NCBI GenBank assembly: GCA_015068725.1
Contig: SVKA01000009.1
Span: 1 to 56,806 of the forward strand
Length of the DNA: 56,806 nt
Direction of reading: 5' to 3'
DNA from: Oscillospiraceae bacterium
GTDB taxonomy: Bacteria > Bacillota > Clostridia > UBA1381 > UMGS1253
A program made the position numbers and the translations under genes. The notes beneath the pieces are model-generated. The model did no database searches, had not been told where the DNA came from, and worked only from the letters and a program-made list of their open reading frames with translations. Positions 52,872 through 56,806 of this stretch are shown piece after piece; position 1 is the stretch's first letter, and the number at the start of each line of letters is the position of its first letter.

Positions 52872-54785
52872 ATGAGTAGTATGAACAATCAAAATGAATT
52901 TAAACCGTATATTCCAGCAGATAAGGTAACGCCGGAAATCACCGTTACATCTATTGCTATGGGTATTCTTTTGGCCATCATTTTTGGTGCGGCCAATGCA
53001 TATCTCGGATTAAGAGTTGGTATGACAGTTTCTGCGTCTATACCCGCAGCAGTTATTTCCATGGGTGTTATTCGCATTATTATGAGAAAAAACTCCATTT
53101 TGGAAAGCAATATAGTTCAGACGATAGGCTCTGCCGGCGAATCATTGGCGGCTGGTGCAATCTTTACATTGCCAGCTTTGTTTTTGTGGGCGGCAGAAGG
53201 ACAAATGGAAAAACCGGATATACTTTCTATGACACTGATTGCTCTTTTGGGCGGTCTTTTGGGTGTATTCTTTATGGTTCCGCTGCGTAATGCATTAATC
53301 GTTAAAGAGCATGGCATTTTGCCATATCCGGAGGGAACTGCTTGCGCAGAAGTGCTATTGGCGGGTGAAAAGGGCGGAGCAAACGCATCAACGGTCTTTG
53401 CCGGTATGGGATTTGCGGCTATTTTCAAATTTATAATCGATGGTTTAAGATTGGTTTCGGGCGAGATTTCTTTTCGCGTAAAAGGTTTTGCGGGAGAAAT
53501 AGGAACACAAATTTATCCCGCTGTTATGAGCGTAGGTTATATTTGCGGTGCAAGAATTTCTTCGTACATGTTTGCCGGCGGCATATTAAGCTGGCTTGTT
53601 ATTATTCCAATGATTGTACTTTTTGGACAGGATATAATTCTTTATCCGGGAAAAGAAGCTATTGGTGCGATTTTTGAGGCCGGCGGTGCAAGTGCTATAT
53701 GGAGCACATATATTCGTTATATTGGTGCGGGCGCATTGGCAGCTGGTGGTATAATAAGCCTCATAAAATCTTTGCCGCTGATTGTAAAAACTTTTGGCGG
53801 TGCAATGAAGAGCATGTCAGGTGTAAAGGCAGATTCAAATCTTCGCACATCTAAAGATTTGAACTTTAAATTTGTGTTAGTTGCTATTTTGGTTTTAACT
53901 ATTTTGGTATGGTTGGTTCCGGCTATTCCGGTATCATTTATTGGGGCATGTATTATTGTTGTATTCGGTTTCTTCTTTGCAACTGTTTCTTCAAGAATGG
54001 TTGGGCTTGTTGGCAGCAGTAACAATCCGGTATCCGGAATGGCTATTGCAACACTTTTGATTACAACATTAATTCTTAAAGCCACAGGAACAGATGGTGC
54101 TTTTGGTATGATGAGCGCTATTTCTATTGGCTCAATTATTTGTATTGTTTCGGCTATTGCCGGTGATACATCACAAGATTTAAAAACAGGTTATTTGCTT
54201 GGTGCAACACCGAGAAAACAACAAATTGGTGAGATTGTAGGCGTGGTTTCTGCTGCATTTGCTATCAGCGCTACATTATATCTATTAGATAGTGCATGGG
54301 GCTTTGGCTCTGAGCAGTTAGGTGCGCCACAGGCAACGCTTATGAAGCTTATTATTGAAGGCGTTATGCAGGGTAATTTGCCATGGGCGCTTGTGTTTAT
54401 TGGTGCATTTATTGCCATTACAGTAGAAATTATCGGCATTCCGGTACTTCCTTTTGCTATTGGTGTTTATTTGCCTGTACAATTAAACGCTTGTATAATG
54501 GTTGGCGGACTTATTCGTTTGGCATTGGATAAGATGAAACGCAACAAAGAGGAAAAAGAAGCTATTGTAAACGATGGTATTCTTTTCTGCTCAGGTATGA
54601 TTGCCGGCGAAGGTCTGGTTGGTATTTTGCTTGCACTACTTGCTGTGTTTGGACTTGACCAGGTATTTGACCTATCGGCTAAATTGGGTATTTCTCCTAT
54701 TGTTTCTGATATTGGCGGTATTGTACTTTTTGCGGTTATTATTTTGAGTGTGTTAAAATTCTCTCTTTGGAGAAAACGTAAGTAA
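52872..54785 (+). CDS. OPT-family oligopeptide transporter
   Basis: A 637-residue protein with about 15 helices. The family hallmarks GAANAYLGLRVGMTVSASIPA and YPEGTACAEVL are present across the first half, along with SSNNPVSGMAIATL and GDTSQDLKTGYLLGATPRKQQ (these are cut at motif ends). Bacterial OPT members take up short peptides with protons. ATG-AGT-AGT-ATG at 52872 follows GGGGG. The next gene starts three bases after its stop, so the PqqD-like partner is tightly coupled. Peptides imported here could feed PepD and the M42/M20 enzymes. Confidence 0.92.
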   Translation: MSSMNNQNEFKPYIPADKVTPEITVTSIAMGILLAIIFGAANAYLGLRVGMTVSASIPAAVISMGVIRIIMRKNSILESNIVQTIGSAGESLAAGAIFTLPALFLWAAEGQMEKPDILSMTLIALLGGLLGVFFMVPLRNALIVKEHGILPYPEGTACAEVLLAGEKGGANASTVFAGMGFAAIFKFIIDGLRLVSGEISFRVKGFAGEIGTQIYPAVMSVGYICGARISSYMFAGGILSWLVIIPMIVLFGQDIILYPGKEAIGAIFEAGGASAIWSTYIRYIGAGALAAGGIISLIKSLPLIVKTFGGAMKSMSGVKADSNLRTSKDLNFKFVLVAILVLTILVWLVPAIPVSFIGACIIVVFGFFFATVSSRMVGLVGSSNNPVSGMAIATLLITTLILKATGTDGAFGMMSAISIGSIICIVSAIAGDTSQDLKTGYLLGATPRKQQIGEIVGVVSAAFAISATLYLLDSAWGFGSEQLGAPQATLMKLIIEGVMQGNLPWALVFIGAFIAITVEIIGIPVLPFAIGVYLPVQLNACIMVGGLIRLALDKMKRNKEEKEAIVNDGILFCSGMIAGEGLVGILLALLAVFGLDQVFDLSAKLGISPIVSDIGGIVLFAVIILSVLKFSLWRKRK

Positions 54786-54788
54786 GAT

Positions 54789-55127
54789 ATGAAAAAGTCA
54801 GCTAATTATCTTGATAAAGTTCCGGCAAAAAACGAAAAATACACCTGGACAAAGGATGATAAGGGAATTGTTACGATAGAAGTTCCAAACAAAGGTGTTT
54901 TTCATTTTCTTGCGCAGAAATTATTAAAAAAACCACCCGTTACCTATGTACATCTTGACGAATTTGGAAGCTTTGTGTGGCCTATAATAGATGGCAACAC
55001 AGATATATATGTGATTGGACAAAGGGTGGAAGAAGAGTTTAAAGAAAAGGCACAACCGCTTTATGAAAGATTAGTACAATATTTTAAAATACTTGAAAGC
55101 TATAGCTTTATAGTCTGGAAAAAATAA
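54789..55127 (+). CDS. PqqD-like protein
   Basis: A 112-residue protein with the PqqD/RiPP recognition element-type layout: a N-terminal ANYLDKVPAKNEKY segment, a winged-helix part with VYVHLDEFGSFVWPIIDG-like residues (YVHLDEFGSFVWPII), and helix QPLYERLVQYFKIL. PqqD-like modules bind leader peptides of RiPPs and normally sit beside a radical SAM maturase. None is here; the neighbour is the OPT transporter, three bases upstream. A peptide-binding helper for the transporter is an inference. No PQQ pathway gene is in the window. A terminator follows. Confidence 0.7.
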   Translation: MKKSANYLDKVPAKNEKYTWTKDDKGIVTIEVPNKGVFHFLAQKLLKKPPVTYVHLDEFGSFVWPIIDGNTDIYVIGQRVEEEFKEKAQPLYERLVQYFKILESYSFIVWKK

Positions 55128-55132
55128 TTATA

Positions 55133-55164
55133 AAATCCTGCATTAAATAATGCGGGATTTTTTT
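55133..55164 (+). terminator. Terminator of the OPT-PqqD operon
   Basis: AATCCTGCATT and AATGCGGGATT pair around AAAT with one wobble, followed by TTTTTT. Confidence 0.85.
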
Positions 55165-55172
55165 GTAAATTA

Positions 55173-55201
55173 TTGAAAAATTGTGAGCAGTGTTGTATAC
55201 T
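55173..55201 (+). promoter_or_regulatory. Sigma-A promoter of the isomerase-flavodoxin pair
   Basis: TTGAAA (55173-55178), 17-base spacer, TATACT (55196-55201), 33 bases before the ATG. Confidence 0.75.
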
Positions 55202-55233
55202 TAAAGCATATAGATTTTTAGGGGGATATAACA

Positions 55234-56106
55234 ATGAACCTTGCAACTACAACGTATGATTTTTTCGGTTGTGTGCCAACGCAGTTCGAAATGATTGAAT
55301 GTTTAAAGAAATCGGGTTTTTCTTATGCGGATTACAGCTTTGAAATTGATTACAAAAACAGAGACGGTGTATATTCGGCTGATTGGAAAGATTATGTAAA
55401 AAAGCTTAACGAGCATTGTGATAAAACAGGGGTAAAAATAGCGCAATCCCATTCTCCAATGGGAAAGCCACTTGAACCAAACAATGACGATTTTATAAAC
55501 GATACGATAAGATGTATAGAGGCGTGCGGCGAGCTTGGTATCCCAAATATTGTTGTTCATTCGGGATATTTGCCGGGTTATTCAAAGAAAGAGACTCTTG
55601 CGAAAAATAAAATATTTTACGAAAAGCTTCTTTGCGTTGCAGAAAAATACGGCGTAGAAATCCTTGTTGAAAACTTTAATAAAATGTGCGTCGAAGGCTT
55701 GTATTGGATAGATAATGCCACGGATTTGCTCGAAATGATAGAATGTGTAAATCATCCTCTTTTTCAGGCAGTGTGGGATACAGGCCACGCTAATATGCAA
55801 CCAATGACACAGGAAGATGAGATAACACTTCTTGGGAGTCACATAAAAGCACTGCATATCCAAGATAATGATGGTAATCTGGACCAGCATTTGTGCCCGT
55901 TTTTTGGTACACTTGATATGGATTCTGTCCTAAAAGGACTAAAAAACATTGGTTATGATGGATTTTTTACCTTTGAGGCGACGGCTTTCTTTAATCAGAA
56001 AGCGCACCCGAATACAAACTTTACAAAAGACCTCGAATACAGATTTGCAGCAGAAAAACTGATGCATAAAATAGGCGAGAGCATTGTGGCGAGTTATTTG
56101 AAATAG
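55234..56106 (+). CDS. Sugar phosphate isomerase/epimerase-like TIM-barrel protein
   Basis: A 290-residue xylose-isomerase-like barrel (AP endonuclease 2 family). The motifs IAQSHSPMG, NIVVHSGYLPG, ILVENFNKM, VWDTGHANM and FTFEATAFF provide the metal-binding Glu, His and Asp. Members isomerise or epimerise free sugars, inosose or ketoses. ATG follows GGGGGATA. The flavodoxin gene follows with a 21-base gap from the stop to its chosen ATG. The sugar cannot be deduced from the sequence. Confidence 0.85.
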   Translation: MNLATTTYDFFGCVPTQFEMIECLKKSGFSYADYSFEIDYKNRDGVYSADWKDYVKKLNEHCDKTGVKIAQSHSPMGKPLEPNNDDFINDTIRCIEACGELGIPNIVVHSGYLPGYSKKETLAKNKIFYEKLLCVAEKYGVEILVENFNKMCVEGLYWIDNATDLLEMIECVNHPLFQAVWDTGHANMQPMTQEDEITLLGSHIKALHIQDNDGNLDQHLCPFFGTLDMDSVLKGLKNIGYDGFFTFEATAFFNQKAHPNTNFTKDLEYRFAAEKLMHKIGESIVASYLK

Positions 56107-56127
56107 TAGTTGAAAGGGGAGCAAAAT

Positions 56128-56655
56128 ATGAAAACAATTGTTATTTACAAATCAAAGTATGGTTCAACAAAAAGTTATGCCGAGTGGATTGCGCAGGAAT
56201 TGTCTTGTGAGGCTGTTGATGCGTCAAAGATAAAAGCAACCGATTTATGTAAATATGACACCATCATTTACGGCGGTGGTCTATATGCCGAGGTTATAGC
56301 GGGCGTATCGCTTATTACAAAAAATATGGATAAGTTAACGGACAAAAAAATTATTGTTTATACAACGGGAATTACTCCGATTGATTGCAGAGAATATTAT
56401 GATAAACTTGTTGTGGAGAAAAACTTTAAAAATGGTATTTTCCCGAATGTAAAAATATTCAATTATCCGGGCAAAATGGTGGTTTCTGAGTTATCTTTGG
56501 TACATAGAACTGCTATCAAAACATTAAAGAAGATAATGTCAGACAAAAAAGATCCTACCGAAATGGAAAAACTTCTTATCAACCTTTGTGATTTGGACGG
56601 TGATTTTAGTGACAGAACTCTTATAAAAGAACTTGTGGAATATGCAAAAAAGTAA
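56128..56655 (+). CDS. Flavodoxin-domain protein
   Basis: A 175-residue flavodoxin-fold protein. The N-terminal VIYKSKYGSTKSYAEWIA is the FMN phosphate-binding loop. IYGGGLYAEVIAG is the second flavin-binding loop. The second half has the helices of the HemG/FldA-like group (ELSLVHRTAIKTLKKIM). ATG at 56128 follows AAGGGGAG; a TTG six codons upstream lacks a site. It may serve as an electron carrier or a flavin-dependent oxidase/reductase. It follows the TIM-barrel gene in the same operon. Confidence 0.88.
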   Translation: MKTIVIYKSKYGSTKSYAEWIAQELSCEAVDASKIKATDLCKYDTIIYGGGLYAEVIAGVSLITKNMDKLTDKKIIVYTTGITPIDCREYYDKLVVEKNFKNGIFPNVKIFNYPGKMVVSELSLVHRTAIKTLKKIMSDKKDPTEMEKLLINLCDLDGDFSDRTLIKELVEYAKK

Positions 56656-56736
56656 TTGATGTGGAAGAATATTTTTTTGATCCTGATTTGACACAAACAA
56701 TATAAATATGTCGAATATTGTAGAAAGGATGTTAAT

Positions 56737-56806
56737 ATGAAAAAAGAAGTTTTAAATTATCTGTTTATTACTATAGGGAGTATTTTGTATGCAATAGCGA
56801 CTGTTA
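56737..56806 (+). CDS. Start of a YitT-like membrane protein (partial)
   Basis: Only 23 codons are in the window. ATG at 56737 has GAAAGGA eight bases before it. The N-terminus (MKKEVLNYLFITIGS then ILYAIATV) begins a first helix and looks like the start of YitT/DUF161 proteins. The call rests on these residues alone. Confidence 0.45.
   Translation, partial: MKKEVLNYLFITIGSILYAIATV

Noticed and set aside
54789-55127. PQQ biosynthesis
   Set aside because: Only a PqqD-like gene is present; pqqA, B, C and E are absent, and Clostridia do not generally make PQQ.
1-56806. CRISPR array, prophage, insertion sequence or integrated element
   Set aside because: No regularly spaced repeats, transposase, integrase, phage structural genes or duplicated tRNA ends were seen; the tRNA cluster at 10544-10787 has no attachment-site-like copy nearby.

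Overview
The window is about 57 kb of low-GC chromosome from an anaerobic, spore-forming member of the Clostridia (Firmicutes), most likely an uncultured gut lineage. Evidence: spoVT, spoIIR and dipicolinate synthase genes; Clostridia-type gene orders (maf-mreBCD-PBP2-minCDE-mgsA, zapA-U32 peptidase); AT-rich sigma-A promoters with 17-nt spacers; strong Shine-Dalgarno sequences; frequent TTG/GTG starts. I see no prophage, transposase, integrase or CRISPR array. The genus cannot be fixed from sequence alone.

Layout. 1-3201: end of gatB, an M20 amidohydrolase, a B12-binding radical SAM protein. 3209-10399: a structured leader RNA with its own promoter and terminator (6S RNA or attenuator), then the purine operon purE-F-M-N-O-H-D. 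The last two steps to IMP are split between a PurO-like cyclohydrolase and a stand-alone AICAR transformylase. 10464-10820: tRNA-Met, -Glu, -Val. 10832-13798: spoVT, an unassigned glycosidase-like gene and spoIIR. 13800-19113 (minus strand): murD, three tandem M42 aminopeptidases and a DUF2238 membrane protein. 19162-22484: dipicolinate synthase dpaAB, a YkvI-type membrane protein and a QueT transporter. 22542-24410: KDPG aldolase and KDG kinase. 24460-36130: Nudix hydrolase, zapA, U32 protein, NusG-II protein, Gx transporter, Maf, MreBCD, PBP2, MinCDE and methylglyoxal synthase, a long rod-shape and division-site block. 36123-38466: XRE regulator, small multidrug exporter-type protein, metK.

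38485-41830 (minus strand): DUF4358 lipoprotein, MBOAT acyltransferase and DHHW protein, a probable cell-surface polysaccharide O-acetylation system. 42066-47067: an unusual cassette of cytoplasmic carbohydrate-active proteins (GH99/WbsX-like, PIG-L deacetylase, GHL6/GH151-like, AAC(3)-like N-acetyltransferase), the best candidate here for an undescribed pathway. 47078-56806: secreted cyclophilin with a stalk domain, NSS symporter, SulP transporter, PepD dipeptidase, OPT oligopeptide transporter with a PqqD-like partner, TIM-barrel isomerase, flavodoxin, and the start of a YitT-like gene.

Several themes recur. Wall and shape genes (murD, mreBCD, PBP2, minCDE, zapA) give the growth and division machinery. 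spoIIR, spoVT and dpaAB cover sigma-E signalling, late forespore control and spore-core DPA. Peptide acquisition is prominent (three M42, M20, PepD, OPT). All function calls rest on reading motifs by eye; no database search was possible, and promoter or RNA-structure calls were made by eye, so site coordinates may be off by a base or two.
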